Source: Streptomyces sp. TBY4
GTDB lineage: Bacteria; Actinomycetota; Actinomycetes; Streptomycetales; Streptomycetaceae
Length of the DNA: 64,000 nucleotides
Reading direction: 5' to 3'
Assembly: GCF_024213195.1 (NCBI RefSeq)
Contig: NZ_JANAVF010000002.1
Location: 620,001-684,000, forward strand
In this document: positions 24,480 through 31,949 of the stretch, piece by piece
Layout: the number at the start of each line of letters is the position of its first letter
Numbering within the stretch: the stretch's first letter is position 1
Program-made: the position numbers and the translations under genes
Notes under the pieces: model-generated
What the model was told of the DNA's origin: nothing
The model's input: the letters and a program-made list of their open reading frames with translations, nothing else
Database searches by the model: none

Positions 24480-25820
24480 ATGGCCAGTCCCGCCGACCGA
24501 GCCGACCGCGGCCGGTCCGTCCGCCGGCAGGTGACCCGGTCCTCGCACGGGCGGTGGACGGCATCGGAGGACCGGCCCGACCCGCTCGACGTGCTGGCGC
24601 GGCAGGCCGCCGACCGGGTCGCCGAGCTGCTGCCGGTCCGCTACGGGCGGATGGCCGACTCCCCGTTCGCGTTCCTGCGGGGATCCGCCGCCGTGATGGC
24701 CGCGGACCTGGCCGCCCGGCCCCACACCGGCCTGACCGTGCAGCTCTGCGGCGACGCCCACCTGCTGAACTTCGGCCTCTTCGCCTCGCCCGACCGGGCC
24801 CTGCTGTTCGACCTCAACGATTTCGACGAGACCCTGCCGGGGCCCTTCGAATGGGACGTCAAACGGCTCGCCGCCAGCGCGGCCGTGGCCGCCCGGGACG
24901 ACGGCCACGGCGACGACCGGGCGTGGCAGGCCGCCCTCGCCGCCGCCCGGGCCTACCGCCTGTCGATGCGGCGGCTCGCCGGGCAGGGCGAACTCGACGT
25001 CTGGTACCAGCGGTTCGACACGGCCGAGCTGATCCCGATGATCCGCCGGAACAAGGTGCGCAACAGGGTCGAGGCGAGCCTGGCGCGGGCCCGGCGGCGC
25101 ACCAGCCTGCAGGCGTTCGCCAAGCTCACCGAGACCCGGGACGGCCGCCGGCGCATCATCCACGACCCGCCCCTGCTCGAACCCGTGACCGCGACCGAGA
25201 GCCGGGCCGTCGACGAGATCTTCAGGGAGTACCGCGCCACGCTCCCCGAGGAGCGGCGCCGCCTCCTGGACCGCTACCGGTTCGTCGAAGCGGCACGGAA
25301 GGCCGTCGGAGTCGGGAGCGTGGGCACCCGCTGCTACGTCGTCCTGCTGACGGGCCGCGACGAGCGGGACCCGCTCTTCCTCCAGATCAAGGAGGCCGGA
25401 CCCTCCGTCCTGGAGGACCATCTCCCCGCCGCCGGCCACGACCACCACGGCCACCGGGTGGTCGCCGGGCAGAAGCTCCTCCAGTCGGGCGGAGACATCT
25501 TCCTGGGATGGACGACCGGCCCGGCCGGGCGCCACTTCTACCTCCGGCAACTGCGCGACATGAAGGGGTCGGCCGTCGTCGAGACCATGACCCCGGACAT
25601 GCTCCGGCAGTACGTGGAACTGTGCGGCACCGCACTGGCCCGGGCACACGCCCGCTCCGGCGACCGCATCGCCATCGCCGGGTACCTCGGCAAGGCCGAC
25701 GCCTTCGACCGCGCCACGGCCGACTTCGCACTCCGCTACGCGGACCAGACCGCCCTGGACCACGCCCTGCTCACCGCGGCCATCTCGCACGGAGCCATCA
25801 CCGCCACCCACGGCATCTGA
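24480..25820 (+). CDS. DUF2252 domain protein, kinase-like fold
   Basis: Start chosen at the second ATG because AAGGAG lies six bases before it, while the first ATG touches that site. The 446-aa product is a complete DUF2252 protein: PFAFLRGSAAVMAADLA, then LCGDAHLLNFGLFASPD (~87-103), FDLNDFDETLPGPFEWDVKR (~108-127), and the C-terminal FYLRQLRDMKGS. The GDxHxxN and DFD patterns are those of the catalytic loop and metal site in aminoglycoside-phosphotransferase-like kinases, so phosphotransfer to an unknown substrate is likely. Proteins of this family are frequent in actinomycetes and are uncharacterised. It stands alone. Confidence 0.9.
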   Translation: MASPADRADRGRSVRRQVTRSSHGRWTASEDRPDPLDVLARQAADRVAELLPVRYGRMADSPFAFLRGSAAVMAADLAARPHTGLTVQLCGDAHLLNFGLFASPDRALLFDLNDFDETLPGPFEWDVKRLAASAAVAARDDGHGDDRAWQAALAAARAYRLSMRRLAGQGELDVWYQRFDTAELIPMIRRNKVRNRVEASLARARRRTSLQAFAKLTETRDGRRRIIHDPPLLEPVTATESRAVDEIFREYRATLPEERRRLLDRYRFVEAARKAVGVGSVGTRCYVVLLTGRDERDPLFLQIKEAGPSVLEDHLPAAGHDHHGHRVVAGQKLLQSGGDIFLGWTTGPAGRHFYLRQLRDMKGSAVVETMTPDMLRQYVELCGTALARAHARSGDRIAIAGYLGKADAFDRATADFALRYADQTALDHALLTAAISHGAITATHGI

Positions 25821-25902
25821 GGGGAGAGCGGGGAGCGCCGCGGACGGCGTTCACACGATCGGCTCAACCGAAGGTGCGGATCCGGCGCGGGCGTGTGTCC
25901 CA

Positions 25903-25934
25903 TGGGACGGATGTCCGTTGGGACGGATGTCCGT
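25903..25934. repeat. Two perfect 16-bp direct repeats with internal dyad, upstream of the K+ channel
   Basis: TGGGACGGATGTCCGT occurs twice, head to tail, without a spacer. Each unit contains the dyad GGAC-N4-GTCC. It ends 22 bp before the channel start codon, so it could be a tandem operator, an overlapping promoter, or a simple duplication. Confidence 0.7.
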
Positions 25935-25956
25935 CCTTCCCCGTCCCGGGAGTGCC

Positions 25957-26538
25957 ATGAGTCTGCCGTCCGAGCCGCTCGACGAGGCGCACGCGACCGA
26001 GCCGGTCCGCTGGAACCTCCGCATCCTGGCCGGACACCTGCTCCGCTCGGCAGCCTCGGTCGTCCTCCTCACGGCCCTGTACTACCTGGCCCCGCTGGAC
26101 GGCGGATTCGGCGTCCTGGCCGTCGTACTGCTCGTACTCGGACTGCTGCTCTTCGGCGGCCTCGTCGCGTGGCAGACCGCCGCCATCACCCGTGCGGAGT
26201 ATCCGCGGCTGCGCGCCCTCGAAGCGCTGGCCACCGCCGTCCCGCTCTTCCTGGTGATGTTCTCCGCGTCGTACTTCCTGCTCTCGAAGGAGCTGCCGGA
26301 ATCGTTCGCGGAGCGGCTGAGCCGGACCGACGCGCTGTACTTCACCGTCACGGTGTTCGCGACCGTGGGATTCGGGGACATCGCCCCCACGACCCAGGCC
26401 GCCCGTGCGCTGGTGACCGGACAGATGGCCCTCGATCTGATCGTGGTCGGCGTGATCGCCAAGGTCCTCTTCGGCGCGGTCAGGATCGGGATGCGCAGGC
26501 GGGGCGGACGCTCGCCGATCCCGGAGGACGACTCCTGA
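25957..26538 (+). CDS. Small potassium channel family protein
   Basis: The 193-aa protein has four hydrophobic stretches. The last two flank a pore helix and selectivity filter ALYFTVTVFATVGFGDIAPT (~126-145), where TVGFGD is the K+ filter. The first pair (~25-70) precedes a short charged loop. This matches the ion-channel (PF07885-type) proteins of streptomycetes that resemble a KcsA pore with extra N-terminal helices. It would conduct K+ across the cytoplasmic membrane as a tetramer or dimer of dimers. The ATG lies after GGGAG; an earlier in-frame ATG within the 16-bp repeat is less likely. No partner gene. Confidence 0.88.
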   Translation: MSLPSEPLDEAHATEPVRWNLRILAGHLLRSAASVVLLTALYYLAPLDGGFGVLAVVLLVLGLLLFGGLVAWQTAAITRAEYPRLRALEALATAVPLFLVMFSASYFLLSKELPESFAERLSRTDALYFTVTVFATVGFGDIAPTTQAARALVTGQMALDLIVVGVIAKVLFGAVRIGMRRRGGRSPIPEDDS

Positions 26539-26684
26539 CCGATCCGCGGCGGCCCGGGACGTGCGGGGCGTAGGGAGCTCACGGGTGGGGAACTCCACTA
26601 GGGGCAGGCCGAGTTGACGGCTCAGTGCGGGGGACGGGATCCGTCGGTCGTCGGCACCACCGAAACCCTGGGGGGCTGACGCGC

Positions 26685-27314
26685 GTGGATTCCCAGATCA
26701 TCGTGAGTCTGGCGTCCAAGGGGGTCGCAGGGCTGGCGGTCGTCGCGAGCCTGGTGACGACCCTGCTCTCCCTGCGCGCGCAGCGGCAGAACACGCGCGA
26801 CACGCTCGAGGCTCAGGAGCGGCTGTCCGCCGTGCAGGAACGCGCGCTCCACGAGCGGTCGCACGCGCAGGACCTGCGCGACAAGCGGGCCGATCCGTAT
26901 CTCGCCCTGATCAAGTGGGCCGGACGCCTGCTCGAAGCCCTCGACGAACTGGACGAAGCGGCAAAGCCGTACCTGTCGGTGGAGGAATGGAACATCGACC
27001 CCGACGTCGACGACCTCCTCGACCTCTACGCCTCCGACGGGATCCACGTGCGGTACGCGGCCCTCCGCGGGCGGCTCATGGGGCTCGTCGCCGCGAACGG
27101 CCCCTTCCTGCCCAAGGCCGTGACCTGGACGGAGTCCCGGGGTGAGGTCGCCGACTTCACGATCGAGCCGGAGCCGCCGTGGACCGCCTGGCCGGCCCGG
27201 GCGGAGGCCCGTGACCGGCTGATGAACGAGGCCATAGACCTCATCGCGCAGGTCAGGGCCGAACTGCAGGGGAGGACGAGCCGCGGCTACTTCATCATCT
27301 GGCGGCTGTCCTGA
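26685..27314 (+). CDS. Membrane-anchored hypothetical protein
   Basis: The 209-aa product begins with one hydrophobic segment (residues ~3-28, IIVSLASKGVAGLAVVASLV), followed by a polar helix rich in Gln, Arg and Glu (RAQRQNTRDTLEAQERLSAV) and a soluble domain with the conserved-looking DLRDKRADPYLALIKWAGRL and YASDGIHVRYAALRGRL. The GTG start has GGGGGG upstream. No family recognised; similar small anchored proteins with an N-terminal helix and a helical hairpin are common in streptomycetes. It stands alone. Confidence 0.7.
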   Translation: MDSQIIVSLASKGVAGLAVVASLVTTLLSLRAQRQNTRDTLEAQERLSAVQERALHERSHAQDLRDKRADPYLALIKWAGRLLEALDELDEAAKPYLSVEEWNIDPDVDDLLDLYASDGIHVRYAALRGRLMGLVAANGPFLPKAVTWTESRGEVADFTIEPEPPWTAWPARAEARDRLMNEAIDLIAQVRAELQGRTSRGYFIIWRLS

Positions 27315-27324
27315 CCGGCCCTGA

Positions 27325-27906
<582 letters not shown>

Positions 27907-27963
27907 GGGGGCGGACGAGCGCGAAGCCGAGGGGGCAGGCAAGGGGTGCGATCGCCGGGTCCG

Positions 27964-28518
27964 TCAGATGGCGAGGCCGTCGATCAACTCGGCGCCGGGC
28001 AGCTCCGCGAACAGCGTCCCGGGCGCGATGATCTTCCCGCGGCGGCGCCCGCTGCCGATCAGTACGTACGGCATGTCGCGGACGGCGGAGTCCACCAGCA
28101 GGGGCCAGCCGTCCGGAAGTCCCAGCGGGGTGATGCCGCCGTACTCCATGCCCGTCAGCTCCACGGCCGTCTCCATCGGGGCGAAGGAGACCTTGCGCGC
28201 GCCCAGATGACGGCGGACGGCGCCGTTCACGTCGACCCGGGCCGCGGAGGGCACCACGCAGGCGGCGAGCGTGGTCTCGCCGCCGCGCTTCGCGGCCACC
28301 ACCACGCAGTTCGCCGACTGGTCCAGCAGTTCCGGGCCGAAGTGCGCGACGAAGGCGGCGGTGTCGGCGATGGCCGGGTCGGTGTCGACGTAGAGGATCT
28401 GCGCGGCGGGTACCTCGCCCTGCCAGCCGCCGACCGCTCGCGCCACGGGCGGGGTGAGCTCGTCGAGGCAATCGGGGGCGGGTACGGCGTGGTCGAACGG
28501 CCCGATGGGAGTGCGCAT
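27964..28518 (-). CDS. YbaK/EbsC-type aminoacyl-tRNA deacylase
   Basis: The 184-aa protein has the YbaK/ProX fold signatures: CVVVAAKRGGETTLAACVVP, DVNGAVRRHLGARKVSFA, the GGITPLGLPDGWPLLVD strand-turn-strand and GSGRRRGKIIAP. These domains hydrolyse mischarged tRNA in trans. The N-terminus is longer than in E. coli YbaK. It is encoded opposite the genes around it and converges on the Rpf-like gene. Confidence 0.85.
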   Translation of the reverse strand: MRTPIGPFDHAVPAPDCLDELTPPVARAVGGWQGEVPAAQILYVDTDPAIADTAAFVAHFGPELLDQSANCVVVAAKRGGETTLAACVVPSAARVDVNGAVRRHLGARKVSFAPMETAVELTGMEYGGITPLGLPDGWPLLVDSAVRDMPYVLIGSGRRRGKIIAPGTLFAELPGAELIDGLAI

Positions 28519-28709
28519 GATCGCACGCTAGCACCGGGCCCGACGGCGTCTGTCAGCGGGCCCGCACACCATCTCTGACCTGCTATTTCACCGGGAATGC
28601 CGGTGGGGTGGGGGTGGGGCGTGCGGATGCGGGCCGGGTGGCCCTGTGCCAGCTTGGTACGAGTGGGGGCTGGAACGGGGGGCGTCTTCCCCGAAGGGGT
28701 GCATCACAG

Positions 28710-29138
28710 ATGAACCGACTTCTCGCCACGGCGGTGAGCACGGCCGCCGCAGGGCTTCTCGTGGTCGGCGGGGCCGCCTCGGCCCTCGCCGCCGGTCCCA
28801 CCGACGACGCGACCACGAAGCTGTGCAGCAGTCTGACCGAACTCAAGGCCGACAACGCGAAGTTGCGTGCGCTCGACCCGGCGACCGCCACCAAGGACCA
28901 GATCAAGGACGCGCACAACGCCGTCCAGGACGACTGGAAGACCGTCGCCGAGTCCACCGCGCAGTTCAACGCCGCGCAGAAGGACGCGGTCAAGTCCGCC
29001 GCCAACGACCTGAAGAAGACGTACGAGGACCTGCCGGGCGACACCACCGGCGCCGAGGTCCTCACCAAACTCACCCCGGACCTGCAGAAGCTCGACACGG
29101 CCGTCGCGAGCGCCCAGACCGGCCTGCAGTGCGGCTGA
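28710..29138 (+). CDS. Small secreted helical protein, unknown function
   Basis: The 142-aa precursor has a clear signal peptide (MNRLLATAVSTAAAGLLVVG, cleavage near ALAAG). The mature ~112 residues are predicted helical, rich in Lys, Asp, Ala and Thr, with two Cys (one in LCSSLTEL near the start, one three residues from the end, LQCG) that could form a disulfide. I do not recognise the family. A very strong hairpin follows. Confidence 0.75.
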   Translation: MNRLLATAVSTAAAGLLVVGGAASALAAGPTDDATTKLCSSLTELKADNAKLRALDPATATKDQIKDAHNAVQDDWKTVAESTAQFNAAQKDAVKSAANDLKKTYEDLPGDTTGAEVLTKLTPDLQKLDTAVASAQTGLQCG

Positions 29139-29145
29139 CCCCGAC

Positions 29146-29192
29146 GCCCGGCCGGGGCGGGGCGCGGTAGGGGCGCCCCGCCCCGGCCGGGC
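29146..29192. terminator. 20-bp perfect terminator hairpin
   Basis: Arms GCCCGGCCGGGGCGGGGCGC (29146-29165) and its exact complement (29173-29192) enclose a 7-nt loop, starting 8 bp after the stop of the small secreted protein. There is no T tract. Confidence 0.85.
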
Positions 29193-29275
29193 ACCCGCAG
29201 AGGCCCGCAAGCGCCCGTGGACGCCCGGATCCGGGCGCGCCGGGCGGGCCGGGGCCGTAGGGCGGATGCTGGAGT

Positions 29276-29827
29276 ATGGACACCAACCGGCGCCCCGTGC
29301 GGCGCCCACCGCTCCGGGGCGTGGTTCTCGCCCTCGGACTCGCGGGCGCCCTCGCCCTGGGGAGCGCGGCCCCGAGCGCGGGCATTCCCCGCGACACCGC
29401 CCCGCCCTCCAGAACCTGGGGGCAGACGCAGACCTACAGCGACGGTCTCGGCGTCACCGTCGCCCAGCCGACCCCGTTCGCGCCGAGCGGCACCGCCGCG
29501 GGGCACCGTGAGGGCCATCAGGCCGTGGCCTGGAAGATCACCCTCAGGAACGGCACTCCGGAGCCCTTCAAGGCCGCGCTCGTATCCGTCTACGCGAAGT
29601 ACGGGACGGCCGGCGAGCAGGCGGAGGCGGTCTTCGACAGCGCCAACGGCATCGGTTCCAGTTTCGAGGGGAGCATCAGCCCCGGCCGGTCCGCGACGGT
29701 GACCTATGTCTTCGACATCCCCAGGAACGGGACGGGCACCCTCGACCTGGAGGTCGTGCCCAACGTCTTCGACTACGAGGGAACCCACTGGAGCGGGCCC
29801 CTGAACACCCCCGCCGGACGGAGCTGA
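29276..29827 (+). CDS. Secreted beta-sandwich (DUF4352-like) protein
   Basis: The 183-aa precursor has a signal sequence (~15-38, GVVLALGLAGALALGSAAPS). The mature part reads as an immunoglobulin-like beta domain: GLGVTVAQPTPFAPSG, AVAWKITLRNGTPEPFKAAL, GSSFEGSISPGRSATVTYVFDIP. This pattern, with a 'vtixNgtxxpf' strand and a 'pGxsxtxxyxFdvP' strand, is that of DUF4352-type lipoprotein or cell-surface domains. No lipobox Cys is present. It precedes the PP2C gene by 45 bp in the same direction and could share a transcript. Confidence 0.75.
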   Translation: MDTNRRPVRRPPLRGVVLALGLAGALALGSAAPSAGIPRDTAPPSRTWGQTQTYSDGLGVTVAQPTPFAPSGTAAGHREGHQAVAWKITLRNGTPEPFKAALVSVYAKYGTAGEQAEAVFDSANGIGSSFEGSISPGRSATVTYVFDIPRNGTGTLDLEVVPNVFDYEGTHWSGPLNTPAGRS

Positions 29828-29872
29828 GCCCCTCGCACCGGTTACCGGGAGTGAGGGCGAGGGTGAGGGCAG

Positions 29873-31945
29873 GTGAACGAGCGCAACCCGGTCGACGAGC
29901 TGATCGTCAGCGCCGCGCAGGCCGCCGGCGGCTGGCTGGGGGCGCTGCCGGTCGCACTGGTGGCCACCAGCGCGGACGGCACCATCGTGCGCTGGAACCA
30001 GCTCGCACAGGAGCTGCTCGGTTACGCTCCGCCGCAGATGCTGGGACGCAACATCGCGGACCTCCTGCATCCGGGATCCGACCGCAGTCTGGGCCGCTCC
30101 CTCTGGGAGGCCGCGGCCGCCGGGCGGGGCGTGATGGGCACCGTGACCGCCTGGCACCGCGACGGGCACCCGCTGGAGCTGGAGATCTGGGCCTCCCCGG
30201 TGTCCGACCGCCGGCACGACGTGGCCACGGTGCTGGTCTTCGCCGCCGACGCCCACGCCGCGCGCCGCATCCGCGGCTCGTCGGCGGTGTGGGACGGCCT
30301 CTTCGCCCGCTCCCCGGTCGGCATTGCGATCCTCGACTCCCAGCTGCGGTTCCTCCAGGTCAACGCCGCACTCGAAGCCATGAACGGGCTGCCGGAATCC
30401 GCGCACGTGGGACGCAGCCTGGCCGAGATCCTCCCGGAGGTGAACGCCCGCGAGATGGAGGAGGCCATGCTCCAGGTGCTGGAGACCGGACGGCCGGTCC
30501 TGGACCGCCGCCGGGTCGGACGGACGCCCGCGGAACCGGACCACGACCGCGTGTGGTCCTGCTCCTACGTGCGGGTGGAGGATCCCGCCGGCATGTCGAT
30601 CGGGGTCATCGCCTCGCTCGTCGACATCACCGAGCAGCAGCGCGACCACGTCGAAGCCGAAGCCGGACGGAGCCGGCTCGCCCTGCTCAGCGAGGCCAGC
30701 ATCCGCGTCGGCTCCAGCCTCGACCTGGAGCGCACCGCGCAGGAACTGGCCGATCTCGCCGTACCGCGCCTCGCCGACGCCGTCACCGTGGACGTCCTGG
30801 ACGCCATGGCGCACGGGGACGAGCCCGGCATGGGGCTGATCGGCGGGGTCGCCCTGCGGCGCCTCGGCAAGGCACCGCTGTCCGGGTCCAGGGTGACCGA
30901 CATCCTCGCCCCCCTCGGCAGGACCCTGCTCTTCCCCGTCGCCGCCCCCTACACGCAGGCGCTCGCGGCCCGGCAGCCGTACTTGATCGCCCGTCTCGAC
31001 GAACAGGCCGTCGCCCCCGCCGCCCGGCACACCTCCAAACCGGCCCAACTGCTCGCGGTGGGCGTGCACTCACTGGTCATGGCCCCCCTGGTCGCGCGGG
31101 AGACGGTCATCGGCGTCGCCACCTTCTACCGCACCCGCCCGGTGGGTTCCTTCGGCTCCGAGGACGTCACCCTCGCCGGTGAACTCGCCGCCCGGGCCGC
31201 GCTCAGCATCGACAACGCCCTGCTCTACCACCGTGAGCACGACACGGCCGTCCTCCTCCAGCGCAGCATGCTCCCCCAGCACATCACCCCGCCGCCCGGC
31301 ATCGAGGTCAGCCACCGCTACCTCCCCGCGAGCGACGTCAACGAGATCGGCGGGGACTGGTACGACGTCCTGCCCCTGGCCGGCGGCAAGGCGGCCCTGC
31401 TCATCGGCGACGTCATGGGGCACGGCATCGCCGCCGCCGCGGTCATGGGCCGGCTGTCCGCCTCCGTACGGGCCCTGGCGCGCCTGGACCTGTCGCCCGT
31501 ACGGCTGTTGCACCAGCTGGAAGCCGTCCTCGGCGACCTGGCCGAGCCGATGCTCGCCACCTTCCTGTACGTCGTCTGCGACCCGGCCACCGGACACTGC
31601 ACCGTCACCCGGGCCGGACACCCCCCACCCGCACTCGTGCTCCCGGACGGAACGGTCCGCCTGCTGGACACCCCGCCCGGTGTCCCCCTGGGGGTCGGGG
31701 GCATCGCCTTCACCCCCACCGAGATCACCGCACCCCCCGGCAGCCTCCTCGTCCTGTACACCGACGGGCTGATCGAAGCCCGGGGCCGTGACCTCGACGA
31801 GCGGCTCGCCGAAATGACGCGCCTCCTCGCGGATCCCCAGCGCCAGCTGGACCACCTCTGCGACTCCCTGATCACCCACCTCGTCCCGGCGGCGGCCGAC
31901 GACGACGTAGCCCTCCTCATCGCCCGCGTCGGCGGGGTGCCGTGA
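29873..31945 (+). CDS. PAS-PAS-GAF-PP2C (SpoIIE-type) serine phosphatase
   Basis: The 690-aa protein has two PAS domains (~20-125, IVRWNQLAQELLGYAPPQML; ~140-250, ILDSQLRFLQVNAALEAMNG), a GAF domain (~265-440, with LGRTLLFPVAAPYTQAL) and a PP2C/SpoIIE phosphatase (~455-690). The metal-binding Asp residues are in IGGDWYDVLPL and LIGDVMGHGIAAAAVMGRL, and in the C-terminal LYTDGLIEARG. Such proteins dephosphorylate anti-anti-sigma factors in the streptomycete general stress network in response to a ligand or redox signal. The GTG start follows GGGCAGG. It converges on the STAND gene with only 4 bp between the stops. Confidence 0.92.
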   Translation: MNERNPVDELIVSAAQAAGGWLGALPVALVATSADGTIVRWNQLAQELLGYAPPQMLGRNIADLLHPGSDRSLGRSLWEAAAAGRGVMGTVTAWHRDGHPLELEIWASPVSDRRHDVATVLVFAADAHAARRIRGSSAVWDGLFARSPVGIAILDSQLRFLQVNAALEAMNGLPESAHVGRSLAEILPEVNAREMEEAMLQVLETGRPVLDRRRVGRTPAEPDHDRVWSCSYVRVEDPAGMSIGVIASLVDITEQQRDHVEAEAGRSRLALLSEASIRVGSSLDLERTAQELADLAVPRLADAVTVDVLDAMAHGDEPGMGLIGGVALRRLGKAPLSGSRVTDILAPLGRTLLFPVAAPYTQALAARQPYLIARLDEQAVAPAARHTSKPAQLLAVGVHSLVMAPLVARETVIGVATFYRTRPVGSFGSEDVTLAGELAARAALSIDNALLYHREHDTAVLLQRSMLPQHITPPPGIEVSHRYLPASDVNEIGGDWYDVLPLAGGKAALLIGDVMGHGIAAAAVMGRLSASVRALARLDLSPVRLLHQLEAVLGDLAEPMLATFLYVVCDPATGHCTVTRAGHPPPALVLPDGTVRLLDTPPGVPLGVGGIAFTPTEITAPPGSLLVLYTDGLIEARGRDLDERLAEMTRLLADPQRQLDHLCDSLITHLVPAAADDDVALLIARVGGVP

Positions 31946-31949
31946 GCAG

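Noticed and set aside
29851..31182. Plus-strand frame overlapping the PAS/GAF/PP2C gene
   Set aside because: Arg-rich shadow in a different frame from the well-supported phosphatase.
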